64,000 nt of DNA from Caballeronia catudaia (GCF_001544755.2 NZ_FCOF02000011.1:124001-188000); one strand, 5' to 3'. Counted from the stretch's first letter, positions 36,701 to 45,132 are shown. The notes: generated from the sequence alone by a model not told the origin. A program made the numbers and translations.

Positions 36701-37010
36701 GCTCCGGGTTCGTGCCGATCTCGAAGTACGCGTTGATCGTGAGATTGCCCGTCGACGAACTCGACGAGCTCATGTAGATCATGTTGTCCGCGCCGTTGAC
36801 CTGCTGCTCGATCGGCGCGGCCACGTTGTTCGCGACGACATCCGCGCTCGCGCCGGGATAGGTCGCGGAGATGGTGATCTGCGGCGGCGTGATGTCGGGG
36901 TATTGGGCGGTGGGCAGCGCGAGCATCGTCAGCGCGCCGCCCAGCGTGATGATGATCGAAATGACCGAGGCGAAAATCGGACGGTCGATGCAGAAATGTG
37001 AAATGTTCAT
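33780..37010 (-). CDS. RND multidrug efflux permease (HAE-1 family)
   Basis: 1076 residues, the expected size for AcrB/MexB-type pumps. The N-terminus MNISHFCIDRPIFASVISII is typical. The proton-relay Asp-Asp pair lies in the fourth helix (GIVVDDAIVVIENVER), and the duplicated periplasmic porter domains and the C-terminal DDVYFQIGLTML-like helix are present. It exports drugs, dyes or solvents with proton antiport. It lies 44 bp downstream of the membrane fusion protein gene and is followed directly by the NodT channel. Confidence 0.95.
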   Translation of the reverse strand: MNISHFCIDRPIFASVISIIITLGGALTMLALPTAQYPDITPPQITISATYPGASADVVANNVAAPIEQQVNGADNMIYMSSSSSSTGNLTINAYFEIGTNPELAQVDVQNRVNLALPQLPQSVTAQGVQVQKKSQAFMMVISIYSPDERYDATYIANYANVYVLDALKRIPGANQSAIFGTPDYAMRIWLKPDRMAQLGITASDVQRAVANQNQQFAVGRLGQSPTGAPVEQSFAVTTTGRLTEPSEFENIIIRAQSGGAAIVRLRDVGRAQLGQKDYSIRSRFQGKSATVIAVYQQPGANALDVSKQVRATLAEMKKTFPQGIDYEIAMDTTEFTRASISDVVHTFFEAVVLVVIVVFVFLQSLRATLIPVIAVPVSIVGTFMGMEALGFSINMLTLFGMVLAIGIVVDDAIVVIENVERNMNVFKLDPKTAAKKAMDEVAGPVVAIVLVLCAVFVPVAFLGGITGQMYKQFAITIAISVVISGVVALTLSPALAALLLKPGHHEKKGFFRWFDNQFARMTRGYTRMVRLIIKRFVIALLLFVGMIALAVVMMKDIPTAFLPPEDQGYLLGAVIMPDAASLDRTGAVSDRVTEYFMKQPAVGSITTVDGFSLLDSQNKNNASTFFVGFKSFDERYKSANIRTQNARAVLIDAYKHLSQIRQGIVIPLNPPSIPGLGTTGGTEMWIQSKGDATIGQFAAIVDDFVAKAKARPELTGVTSTFNASSQQLLANVDRDKAETLGVPVEDVYSAMQTMFGSLYVSQFNRSSRLWQVILQAEPEYRLKPTDLTQIFVKSTSGQMVPLKAVVDTRYVTGPDLITRFNNFPAVKITANAAPGYASGEVIGALQDIARGLPTDYGIGWSGEAYEALKSGSSSALVFVFGLIMVFLILAAQYEKWSLPFGVLMAVPFAIFGALLAILLRGLNNDVYFQIGLTMLVALAAKNAILIFEFAVLNREQGKSVLDATMTAAEERLRPIVMTSLAFILGCVPLAIATGASANSRHSIGTGVIGGMLGATVIAVFFIPMFFWGLETMSSRKKKNEKVETSGETHAVDAPPPPPASGSGPNATPSAPDKGH

Positions 37011-37054
37011 TGGCCTCTTCCGCGCGACTTTATGCCGATGCTCGTTGGATCAGC

Positions 37055-38299
37055 TCACTTTTCGGTCCCGCCGCTCGCGTTCTTCGTCTCGCCGAGCGAC
37101 GCCTCCTGCGCGCCCGATGCGGGTTTATCGACGACCCGGACATTCGAATCCGCACCGACACGGATCGCGCCATCGACGACCACGCGTTCGCCCGCTTGCA
37201 GCCCGCTCGTGATGAACCAGTTGTCGCCGTGCCATTCGCCTACTTCGACGACGCGCTGATGCGCCTTCGACTGCTGATCCAGCACCCAGACGAAATGGCT
37301 CTTCGCGCCCTGCAGGACGGCGCGCTGCGGCAGCAGAATCGCGTTGGGCCGGATCGCGCCCGCGACGCGCGCTTTCACGAACTGGCCGGGGCGCAGCGTG
37401 CCCTGCGGATTCGCGAACACCGCGCGCACGAGAAACGTGCCGGTCTCCGTGCTGAATGCGGGATTCGTGAAGTCGATGTGGCCGGTCTGCGGATAGACCG
37501 AGCCATCGGCCTGGATGACGGTCACGTCGAACTTGTTCTCGGGCGGAAACTTCAACTGGCCTTTCTGAATCTGCTCGCGATAGCCCAGCAATTCGTTCTC
37601 CGAGATGCTGAAGTTCACCCACATCGGGTCGAGCTGATACACGTAGGTGAGCAGGCCCGATTGTGTCGGCGTCACGTAACTGCCTTCCTGCACGCGCGCG
37701 AAGCTCGACAGCCCTTTCAACGGCGAACGGATGGTCGTGTAGCTGAGATTCAGCTCGGCGGTCTGCACTTCGCCTTTCGCCGCGATGACGGCGGCCTCGG
37801 CGCTCTTTTCGTTGCCGATGGCGTCGTCGAGATCCTTCTTGCTCAACGCGTTCATCGCGGCGAGCGGCTTCACGCGCGCAAGGTTCTGCTGCGTGACGAG
37901 GAGCCGCGCCTGCTGTTGCGCGAGTGAGCCCTTCGCGGTCTGCAGCGCGGCCTCGAACGGGCGCTTGTCCATGATGAACATGATCTGGCCCGCCGGAACG
38001 AGCGCGCCTTCGGTGTACATGCGCTTTTCCAGAAAGCCGTCGACGCGCGCGCGGATTTCCACTTCGCGCGAGCTTTGTGTCTGCGCGGTGAATTCGAAAT
38101 CGACGGGCGTGGATTGCGCGGCGACGGTCACCACGGTGACATCGACCGGTGGCTTCGCCGCTTCGGGAGGCGGCTTCTTGCACGCGGCGAGCGAGAGCGA
38201 CGCGATCGCGGCCGCTGCGATGAAGCGCAGTGCGCGCATCGAGCGCGACGGATGAGCGAACGAGCAGCAGTCCAGCATCTGTTCCGACACGAACGCCAT
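37055..38299 (-). CDS. RND efflux periplasmic adaptor (membrane fusion protein)
   Basis: 414 residues from ATG 38299, chosen because GGGAGG lies about 5 bp upstream. An internal ATG at 38239 begins the lipoprotein signal itself (RFIAAAAIASLSLAACKKP), so the true start may be there. Adaptor features follow: lipoyl-like half-motif DFEFTAQTQSSREVEIRARV, a coiled-coil hairpin at about 110-190, then the beta-barrel and membrane-proximal domains (GTLRPGQFVKARV). It links the RND pump to the NodT channel and is the first gene of the six-gene minus-strand operon. Confidence 0.92.
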   Translation of the reverse strand: MAFVSEQMLDCCSFAHPSRSMRALRFIAAAAIASLSLAACKKPPPEAAKPPVDVTVVTVAAQSTPVDFEFTAQTQSSREVEIRARVDGFLEKRMYTEGALVPAGQIMFIMDKRPFEAALQTAKGSLAQQQARLLVTQQNLARVKPLAAMNALSKKDLDDAIGNEKSAEAAVIAAKGEVQTAELNLSYTTIRSPLKGLSSFARVQEGSYVTPTQSGLLTYVYQLDPMWVNFSISENELLGYREQIQKGQLKFPPENKFDVTVIQADGSVYPQTGHIDFTNPAFSTETGTFLVRAVFANPQGTLRPGQFVKARVAGAIRPNAILLPQRAVLQGAKSHFVWVLDQQSKAHQRVVEVGEWHGDNWFITSGLQAGERVVVDGAIRVGADSNVRVVDKPASGAQEASLGETKNASGGTEK

Positions 38300-38749
38300 A
38301 GGCGCCTCCCTCTTGGGATGGCCGATCGTTGAAGAGCGAGCGCGCGTGCAGGGCGCCTCGCCACGACATGCTCGCGCGGGACAGGACTTCGACGATGTCA
38401 ACGAGCGCGAAGAGCGCGAGCCTGATGCTTTTGATCTGTCGTAGCTGCCTCCGGTTTTGACGGTCGATTTCTAACGAGAGAGCTGCTCATGCTTCGCAGT
38501 CGCTTCGACGTGACGTGCGTGACGAAACTACTAATAGCCGAACTCGGCTGAAAACGCCATAGCGTTTAATGCCATTTCTACTGAACGCCGGGACGGAATG
38601 CGCAGCAATTGCTGAACTGCCGCAAAGGTATGGATGGCTTATGAGTGCGCAGATTCATCGTTTCGATTCGTGAAACGATGAAGGCGAATCTAGATGGTTT
38701 CGGATTCGTCATGCGCGGCTGATCGGCCCGAAGCGATCAGCCGTCCACA
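38300..38749. promoter_or_regulatory. Intergenic region upstream of the efflux operon
   Basis: About 450 bp without a supported gene. It must hold the promoter of the MFP-RND-NodT-PqiABC operon, which reads leftwards. One clear element is a perfect 10-bp inverted repeat, TCATCGTTTC (38655-38664) and GAAACGATGA (38672-38681), with a 7-base loop. It lies about 70 bp past the stop of the MocR gene and is either its terminator or an operator. No divergent regulator gene sits here, unlike many RND operons. Confidence 0.45.
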
Positions 38750-40159
38750 TCATAAATGCCCGAACAAGGCCCGCGGCCGATCCTTCAACGTGCCCGCCAG
38801 CATCCTCAATCCGCTGACGAGTTGATCGCGGCTTTCCGCACAAGCGAGATTGATCCGCACGCCATGCTCGATTTCCGATCTGTCCACGGCAAACGCCGAC
38901 GACGGCATCACCACCACGCCGCGCGCCTTCGCGTTTGCCGCGAAATCGTCCGCGCGCCACGGCAGTGGAAGCTTCAGCCACACGAACATGCATGCGGGAT
39001 CGGACTGCAAAAACTCCTGCGGCAACAGCTCGCGCGCGAGATCGTGCCGCGCGCGAATCTCCGCCTGCTGCGCATTCATGATGTGCTGCGCGGTGCCGTC
39101 TTCCATCCAGACGGCCGCGATCAGCATGGACAGCGGCGCGGGCATCCATGCCGTCGTGCGCACGGCCTCCGCACAAAGCGCGGCCGTGTCCTGCGGGCTC
39201 GACAGATAGCCGAGCCGCAAGCCGGGCGCGAGGATCTTCGAAGTCGCCGCGATATGAAACGTCAGCTCGGGACAGAGGCTCGCGATCGTCGGCAGACGCT
39301 GCGCGACGAGCGGGCCGTAGACATCGTCCTCGATGATCGCCACGCCATGCCGGCGCGCCACCGCGACGAGCGCCATGCGCCGCTCGAGGCTCATCGTCGT
39401 GACCGTGGGATTCTGCAGATTCGGCACCGTGAAAATGGCCTTCACGGGCACGCGCTTGCACACGCGCTCGATCTCTTCGACGAGCAGGCCGTCGCGATCG
39501 CTCGGAATGCCCACGATCTCGAACTGGAACACGGGCGCGAGCGCCTTCAGCCCGTAGTACGTGAGCTGGTCCGCGAGGATCACGCCATCCGTGCCGATCA
39601 GACTGTTGAGCACCGCATACAGCCCATGCTGCGCGCCGCTCGTGACGACGACCTGATCGGCGGTCGGCGCGAAGCCCGGCGCGCTCATCCAGCGCGCTCC
39701 CGCCGCGCGCGCCCACGACGGCCCTTGCGGCGGCTGATATTCCTGCAATTGCGCGAAGCGCGGATCGCGCGGCAGCTCGGCCATCGTGCGCGCGAGGCAC
39801 TTGAGATATTCGCCGGTGGCGGGCCGGTTCACGGTCAGATCGATGACGTTGCTGCCCGCGCTCGCGGGCGGCGTTTCGACGCTCGGCATCGCGCCGCCGG
39901 TCACGAGCGAGCCGCGCCGCTTGCTGCCGATCACGAGGCCGCGCAACTGCAGTTCCTTGTACGCGCGCGAAACCGTTGACACGTTGATGCCCAGTTCGCT
40001 CGCCAGTTGCCGCTGCGGCGGCAAACGGCTGCCGGGCGGATAGATGCCGCTGCGAATCTCCTTTTCGATGGAGCTGGACACCTCGATATACGTCGATCGC
40101 TTCGTCGCGCCGTCGGCGTCGCCATTTGCGGCCAGCGTCCGATCCTTGTCAGAAGCCAT
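38750..40159 (-). CDS. MocR-type GntR/aminotransferase transcriptional regulator
   Basis: 469 residues. An N-terminal GntR winged helix-turn-helix (about 22-90: IEKEIRSGIYPPGSRLPPQR, LGINVSTVSRAYKELQLRGL) is joined to a fold-type I aminotransferase domain. This contains the substrate/PLP landmarks SGAQHGLYAVLNSL, VPNLQNPTVTTMSLERR, IIEDDVYGPL and the PLP-lysine segment IAATSKILAPGLRLGYL. MocR proteins (GabR, PdxR, TauR, EnuR) use PLP adducts of amines as signals. It is divergent from the FAD-oxidoreductase/EutBC operon, which it probably regulates through the palindromes in the 305-bp gap. Confidence 0.93.
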   Translation of the reverse strand: MASDKDRTLAANGDADGATKRSTYIEVSSSIEKEIRSGIYPPGSRLPPQRQLASELGINVSTVSRAYKELQLRGLVIGSKRRGSLVTGGAMPSVETPPASAGSNVIDLTVNRPATGEYLKCLARTMAELPRDPRFAQLQEYQPPQGPSWARAAGARWMSAPGFAPTADQVVVTSGAQHGLYAVLNSLIGTDGVILADQLTYYGLKALAPVFQFEIVGIPSDRDGLLVEEIERVCKRVPVKAIFTVPNLQNPTVTTMSLERRMALVAVARRHGVAIIEDDVYGPLVAQRLPTIASLCPELTFHIAATSKILAPGLRLGYLSSPQDTAALCAEAVRTTAWMPAPLSMLIAAVWMEDGTAQHIMNAQQAEIRARHDLARELLPQEFLQSDPACMFVWLKLPLPWRADDFAANAKARGVVVMPSSAFAVDRSEIEHGVRINLACAESRDQLVSGLRMLAGTLKDRPRALFGHL

Positions 40160-40464
40160 GAAACTCTGTCTCCATACAAAGCATGCTTTGTCCGCGATTT
40201 GTGCGGAAGTTTGCCGATTCTAACTCAGAGTCGGCGTCGTGCAAGGCTTGCTTGGGCTATGCAAGACGCGCTCCAGCGCCGACTTAGGGAAAATCCCGGG
40301 GCCACACAATGACACTTTTAATTGCACACAAAAAATTCTTGTGTGATTCTAGATTCAGAGTTTGTCTGGTGTGCGTCTGATTTTGCGTCGGCCGTGCTTC
40401 CGATTCATCCGCTCTTTGTTCGCGAGCCTCGCGAAAACCGGCTTGCATGAAAGGGGCATGACTG
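40160..40464. promoter_or_regulatory. Divergent control region with two palindromes
   Basis: This gap separates the MocR gene from the FAD-oxidoreductase operon. ACAAAGCATGCTTTGT at 40176-40191 is a perfect 16-bp palindrome just upstream of the MocR start, well placed for autoregulation. CACACAA (40325-40331) and TTGTGTG (40339-40345) form a second dyad with a 7-base spacer on the operon side. GCAAGGCTTGC near 40241 is a weaker third dyad. Promoter hexamers were not assigned. Confidence 0.5.
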
Positions 40465-41697
40465 ATGTCGAATGTGGCGATCATCGGCGCGGGTTTCATC
40501 GGCATGGCGAGCGCGGCCTGGCTCATGCGCGACGGTCACGCGGTCACGTTGTTCGATCCGTCGGGCGTGGCGCAGGGCGCGTCGTTCGGCAATGCGGGCA
40601 CGTTCGCGCCGTATGGATGCGTGCCGGTGAACAATCCATCCGTGTTCCGCGATATTCCGCGCTTTCTGCTCTCGGGCGACAGCCCGTTCAGATTGCGCTG
40701 GAGCTATCTGCCGCAGCTCGCGCCGTGGCTCGCGCGCTTTCTGATGAGCTCGCGGCGCGCGAACTACGAAGCGAGCGCGAAGGCTTTGGCCGCGCTGTTA
40801 TCGCGTGCGCAGGAAGGTTATGCGCCGCTCTTCTCCGATGACGGATTGCAAAGCTTCATCCGGCCGCGCGAATGTCTGTATCTGTATTCGAACGCCGCTT
40901 CGTTCGATGCATCGCGCGATTCGCTCGCACTGCGCGAACGACTCGGCGTCGGCTTCGACGTGCTCGATAGCGGCGCGATCCGCGAACTGGAGCCGCAGCT
41001 CGCGCCGATCTTCGAGCGCGGCGTGCTGTTTCGCGATAGCTGGCATTTCAGCGATCCGGCCGGCTTTCTTCATGCGTTATACGAACGGCTGGCGGCGCGC
41101 GGCGCGAAGCTCGAACGCGTGAAAGTCGATGCGATCGAACCGGGCGCGCAAGGCGTGTCATTGCGCACGAACGGCGATGCGCGTCGCTTCGATCATGTGG
41201 TGCTGGCAACCGGCGCGCGTTCGCGCGAGTTCGCGCATCAATGTGGCGACGACGTTCCGCTCGATACCGAACGCGGCTATCACGTGCGCTACGCCTCGGC
41301 ATCGCATTTGATCTCGCGGCCGTGCGGCTGGGCGGAACGCGGCTTCTACATGACGCCGATGAGCGACGGCATTCGCGTCGCGGGCACGGTCGAGCTTGCG
41401 GGCTTTACCGAAGAGCGCAATCGCGCACTGCTCGATCTCGTCACGGTGTCGTCGAAGCGCGCGTTGCCCGCGCTCGGCGCACCCGATCGCGAATGGCTTG
41501 GCTTTCGCCCCACGCTGCCCGATGGCGTGCCGGTGATCGGCGCATCGAAGGCGAGTGAGCGGGTGATCTACGCGTTCGGGCATCAGCACCTTGGTTTGAC
41601 GCTCGCGGGCGTGAGCGGGCGCATCGTGGCCGATCTAATCGCGCGGCGCGCACCGCCGCTCGATCTCGCGAGTTATCGCGCGTCGCGTTTTCAATGA
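40465..41697 (+). CDS. FAD-dependent amine/D-amino-acid oxidoreductase (DadA-like)
   Basis: 410 residues of the DAO family. The FAD-binding dinucleotide fold opens the protein (NVAIIGAGFIGMASAAWLM), with GNAGTFAPYGCVPV next, and the C-terminal LGFRPTLPDGVPVIGASKAS and YAFGHQHLGLTLAGVSGRI are typical of DadA and similar membrane-linked dehydrogenases. It should oxidise a D-amino acid or a secondary/primary amine. Its stop overlaps the next open frame, and all four genes that follow are packed head to tail, so its substrate is likely connected to ethanolamine-type amines, but this is not established. Confidence 0.88.
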   Translation: MSNVAIIGAGFIGMASAAWLMRDGHAVTLFDPSGVAQGASFGNAGTFAPYGCVPVNNPSVFRDIPRFLLSGDSPFRLRWSYLPQLAPWLARFLMSSRRANYEASAKALAALLSRAQEGYAPLFSDDGLQSFIRPRECLYLYSNAASFDASRDSLALRERLGVGFDVLDSGAIRELEPQLAPIFERGVLFRDSWHFSDPAGFLHALYERLAARGAKLERVKVDAIEPGAQGVSLRTNGDARRFDHVVLATGARSREFAHQCGDDVPLDTERGYHVRYASASHLISRPCGWAERGFYMTPMSDGIRVAGTVELAGFTEERNRALLDLVTVSSKRALPALGAPDREWLGFRPTLPDGVPVIGASKASERVIYAFGHQHLGLTLAGVSGRIVADLIARRAPPLDLASYRASRFQ

Positions 41698-41708
41698 GGA
41701 GCATGAAC

Positions 41709-42860
41709 ATGAACCGCCGCATCATTCTTTCAGGCATCACCGCAGCCGTGCTTGCCGCGTATCTGCCGATGTCGTGGGCCGCCGATCCGGAAGTCGTCAG
41801 GATCGCATTCGTCGGACCGTTGACGGGGCCGGTCGCGCGTGTCGGCAAGGACTTGCAGTACGGCGCGCAACTCGCCATCGACGAAGAGAACGCGAAGCAT
41901 CCGACCGTGGGCGGCAAGCCCGTCAAGTTCGAGCTCGAGGTCTACGACGATCAGGCCGACCCGCGCACGGCGATCCAGGTCGCGCAGAAAGCGGTGGATA
42001 GCGGCGTCGTCGGCGTGATCGGGCATTACAACTCGGGTTGCAGCATCCCGGCCTCCGCCGTGTATCACCAGGCGAATGTCGCGATGATCACGCCTGGCTC
42101 GACGAATCCGCAACTCACGAAGCAGGGCTTCAAGAACGTGTTCCGCACGATGGGCCATGACGGTGTGGGCGGCGTGGTCGCGGGGCGCTTCGTCGTCGAT
42201 CAGATGAAGCCGAAGCGTATCGGCATCATCGACGATCGCACGGCCTTCGGACAAGGTCTCGCCGATGCGTTCGAGAAAGGCGTGAAGGAAGCGAACGGCA
42301 AGGTCGTCGCGCGTGAATACACGAACGACAAGGCCGTGGATTTCCGCGCGATCCTCACGACCATGAAAAGCCAGAATGTCGATCTGCTCTTTTTCGGCGG
42401 GCTCGACGAACAAGGCGCGATGCTCGTCAAGCAGATGCGTTCGCTCGGCATGACGACGCAACTCTTCGGCGCGGGCGCGTTGAAGAGCAATGCGTTCCTG
42501 AAGATCGCGGGCACGTCGGGCAACGGCACGCAGGATCTCGAGCCCGGCCCCGCGCTCGACAAGCTGCCTTCCGCGCAGGAGTTCGGCAAGCGCTACAAGG
42601 CCCGATTCAATCAGGATGTCGAACTGTATGCACCCTTTGCCTACGATGCCACGCTCGCTATGATCAAGGCGATCCACGACGCGAACTCGCTCGATCGCGG
42701 CAAGATCGTGGAGGCGCTCGCGAAGGTCGACGTGACGGGCGTAACGGGCAAGATATCGTTCGATCCGTACGGCGATCTGATCAAGCCGCCTTATACGCTC
42801 TTTCAGGTGGAACAGGGGCAATGGAAGAGCCTGAGAACGGTGGGCGGAAGCGGCGTATGA
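41709..42860 (+). CDS. Periplasmic substrate-binding protein, branched-chain amino acid (LivK) type
   Basis: 383 residues from ATG 41709, which has AGGAG seven bases upstream; the ATGs at 41694 and 41703 are too close to it. The signal peptide ends near MSWAADPE. The body shows the type I periplasmic binding fold: VRIAFVGPLTGPVARVGKDL, VVGVIGHYNSGCSIPASAVY and TPGSTNPQLTKQGFKNVFRT. LivK-like proteins deliver amino acids, amides or short-chain compounds to ABC permeases, but no permease or ATPase gene is present here. Its stop overlaps the eutB start. Confidence 0.92.
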   Translation: MNRRIILSGITAAVLAAYLPMSWAADPEVVRIAFVGPLTGPVARVGKDLQYGAQLAIDEENAKHPTVGGKPVKFELEVYDDQADPRTAIQVAQKAVDSGVVGVIGHYNSGCSIPASAVYHQANVAMITPGSTNPQLTKQGFKNVFRTMGHDGVGGVVAGRFVVDQMKPKRIGIIDDRTAFGQGLADAFEKGVKEANGKVVAREYTNDKAVDFRAILTTMKSQNVDLLFFGGLDEQGAMLVKQMRSLGMTTQLFGAGALKSNAFLKIAGTSGNGTQDLEPGPALDKLPSAQEFGKRYKARFNQDVELYAPFAYDATLAMIKAIHDANSLDRGKIVEALAKVDVTGVTGKISFDPYGDLIKPPYTLFQVEQGQWKSLRTVGGSGV

Positions 42861-44236
42861 GTTACACGGAAAGCATCGGCGTTCGCACGTATCGCTTCGA
42901 CGATCTGAAAACGCTGCTTGCGAAAGCGAGCCCGAAGCGTTCGGGCGACGAACTCGCGGGCGTCGCCGCCGCGACCGAAGAAGAGCGCGCGGTGGCGAAA
43001 ATGGCGCTGGCCGCCGTGCCGCTTCGCGCGTTTCTCGAAGAAGCGCTGATCGCTTATGAAGACGACGAAGTCACGCGCCTCATCATCGACGAGCATTCTA
43101 AGGACGCATTCGCCGCCGTGTCGCATCTCACGGTCGGCGAGTTCCGCGAGTGGCTGCTCGCGGATTCGACCGATACCGCGGCGCTCGTCGCGGTATCGAA
43201 AGGCTTGACGCCCGAGATGGTCGCGGCCGTATCGAAGCTGATGCGCAATCAGGATCTCATCCTTGCCGCGAAGAAGCGCCCGGTCGTCACGCGCTTTCGG
43301 AACACCGTGGGCTTGCCGGGACGTATGTCGGTGCGTCTGCAGCCGAATCATCCGACGGACGATGTGCAGGGCATCGCCGCATCGATGATCGATGGCCTGA
43401 TGTACGGCTGCGGCGACGCGATGATCGGCATCAATCCCGCGTCGGACTCGCCGCAAGCCATCGGCAAGCTGCTCGCGATGATGGACGCGTTCCGCGAGCG
43501 CTACGACGTGCCGACGCAAACCTGCGTGCTCACGCACGTGACGAACACGCTCGCGGCGATGGAGCAAGGCGCGCCGGTCGATCTCGTGTTTCAGTCGATT
43601 GCGGGCACGGAGCGCGCGAATGCGTCGTTCGGCATATCGCTCGCGCTGTTGCAGGAAGCGTATGAAGCGGGCTTGTCGCTGAAGCGCGGGACCATCGGCG
43701 ACAACCTCATGTACTTCGAAACGGGGCAGGGCAGCGCGTTGTCGGCGAATGCGCACCACGGCGTCGATCAGCAGACTTGCGAGGCGCGCGCCTATGCGGT
43801 CGCGCGCAAGTTCGATCCGTTTCTCGTGAATACGGTTGTCGGTTTCATCGGCCCGGAATATCTCTACGACGGGAAGCAGATCATTCGCGCCGGTCTCGAA
43901 GATCATTTCTGCGCGAAGCTGCTCGGCGTGCCGATGGGTTGCGACGTTTGCTACACGAATCACGCGCAAGCCGATCAGGACGACATGGATAACCTGCTGA
44001 CGCTGCTCGGCGCGGCGAACGTGAACTTCATCATGGGCGTGCCCGGCGCCGACGATGTGATGCTGAACTATCAGAGCACGTCTTTTCACGATGCGCTATA
44101 TGTGCGCGAAGTGCTTGGATTGAAGCGCGCACCGGAGTTCGAAGCATGGTTGCGCGCCATCCAGATCACGAATGCGCAAGGCGTGCTTCAGGAGCAGGCC
44201 CAATGGCCCGCGCTCATCGACTGGATGAGGGTGTGA
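42857..44236 (+). CDS. eutB: Ethanolamine ammonia-lyase large subunit
   Basis: 459 residues, close to the usual ~453. Family stretches are evident: LSVRLQPNHPTDDVQGIAAS (read here as SVRLQPNHPTDDVQGIAAS), GDAMIGINPASDSPQAIGKL, YFETGQGSALSANAHHGVDQ and GVPMGCDVCYTNHAQADQDD. With EutC it binds adenosylcobalamin and splits ethanolamine into acetaldehyde and ammonia. It starts within an ATGA overlap with the binding-protein gene, and its stop overlaps the eutC start by one base, giving translational coupling. Confidence 0.96.
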   Translation: MSYTESIGVRTYRFDDLKTLLAKASPKRSGDELAGVAAATEEERAVAKMALAAVPLRAFLEEALIAYEDDEVTRLIIDEHSKDAFAAVSHLTVGEFREWLLADSTDTAALVAVSKGLTPEMVAAVSKLMRNQDLILAAKKRPVVTRFRNTVGLPGRMSVRLQPNHPTDDVQGIAASMIDGLMYGCGDAMIGINPASDSPQAIGKLLAMMDAFRERYDVPTQTCVLTHVTNTLAAMEQGAPVDLVFQSIAGTERANASFGISLALLQEAYEAGLSLKRGTIGDNLMYFETGQGSALSANAHHGVDQQTCEARAYAVARKFDPFLVNTVVGFIGPEYLYDGKQIIRAGLEDHFCAKLLGVPMGCDVCYTNHAQADQDDMDNLLTLLGAANVNFIMGVPGADDVMLNYQSTSFHDALYVREVLGLKRAPEFEAWLRAIQITNAQGVLQEQAQWPALIDWMRV

Positions 44237-45003
44237 TGAGCGTGAACCCGAATAGATGGGAAGCGCTGCGCCGCTTCACCGATGCGCGCATCGCGCTCGG
44301 ACGGGCGGGCAGCAGCGTCCCGACCGGGCCGCTGCTCGCGTTCACGCTCGCGCATGCACAGGCGCGCGATGCGGTTCATCGGCCGCTCGATGTCGATGCG
44401 TTGCGCGGCGAGTTGACATCGAAGGGCTATGCGAGCGTCGCGGTGGAGAGCGCGGCGAGCGCGCGCGATGTCTATTTGCGGCGTCCCGATCTCGGCCGCA
44501 GATTGAGCGAGGACAGCGCGACGCGCCTCGAAGCGCATGCGAAGGGCGCGGACCTCGTGTTCGTCATCGCCGATGGTTTGTCTTCGAATGCCGCAGCCAC
44601 GCACGCGCTGCCGCTCATCGACAGGACGATCGCGCGGCTCGATGGATGGCGCATCGGTCCCGTCGTCGTGGCAACGCAGGCGCGCGTCGCGCTCGGCGAT
44701 GGCATCGGCGCGATACTGAAGGCGCGCATGGTGGCGGTGCTGATCGGCGAAAGGCCGGGCCTCAGCTCGCCAGCGAGTCTCGGCGTGTATGTCACGTACG
44801 ATCCCCTGCAAGGCCGCAGCGATGCCGAGCGCAATTGCATATCCAACGTGCGGCCTGAAGGACTCGCTTACGACGCGGCCGCGTTCAAGCTGGCTTATCT
44901 GCTGAACGAAGCGCGCGTGCGCAAGCTGACCGGCATCGGCCTCAAAGACGACAGCGCGATGGCCATTGCACAGCGAACGACCGATCGGCTATCGAACGAA
45001 TAG
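44236..45003 (+). CDS. eutC: Ethanolamine ammonia-lyase small subunit
   Basis: 255 residues. Typical segments include RRFTDARIALGRAGSSVPTG near the N-terminus, LRRPDLGRRLSEDSATRLEA, VFVIADGLSSNAAATHALPL and the C-terminal RNCISNVRPEGLAYDAAA. EutC completes the adenosylcobalamin site with EutB. The ATG at 44236 shares its A with the eutB stop. No EutA reactivase or microcompartment shell gene is in the window, so the enzyme would act in the cytosol, as in many Proteobacteria with short eut operons. Confidence 0.95.
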   Translation: MSVNPNRWEALRRFTDARIALGRAGSSVPTGPLLAFTLAHAQARDAVHRPLDVDALRGELTSKGYASVAVESAASARDVYLRRPDLGRRLSEDSATRLEAHAKGADLVFVIADGLSSNAAATHALPLIDRTIARLDGWRIGPVVVATQARVALGDGIGAILKARMVAVLIGERPGLSSPASLGVYVTYDPLQGRSDAERNCISNVRPEGLAYDAAAFKLAYLLNEARVRKLTGIGLKDDSAMAIAQRTTDRLSNE

Positions 45004-45057
45004 CCTTCGATGCTTCGCGTAAACCCCGCCACAATAAAACGCATCACGTAAGAAACG

Positions 45058-45132
45058 GGTAAGCGGACGCTCTTACCTTAGTCTCCAGCGCATCGCATGC
45101 GCGACAGCATTGCATGATGTCCCCGCTCGGGG
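45058..45132. promoter_or_regulatory. Two small hairpins ahead of the yjcH-actP operon
   Basis: GGTAAG (45058-45063) and CTTACC (45072-45077) form a dyad with an 8-base loop 55 bp after the eutC stop and could end that operon. A perfect CCCCGctCGGGG hairpin at 45121-45132 lies further on, within the 222-bp leader of the yjcH/actP genes. Neither has a U-tract; roles as terminator, operator or leader structure are open. Confidence 0.35.

Noticed and set aside
41709..42860. A complete branched-chain amino acid ABC transporter
   Set aside because: Only the binding protein is present; no permease or ATPase gene flanks it.
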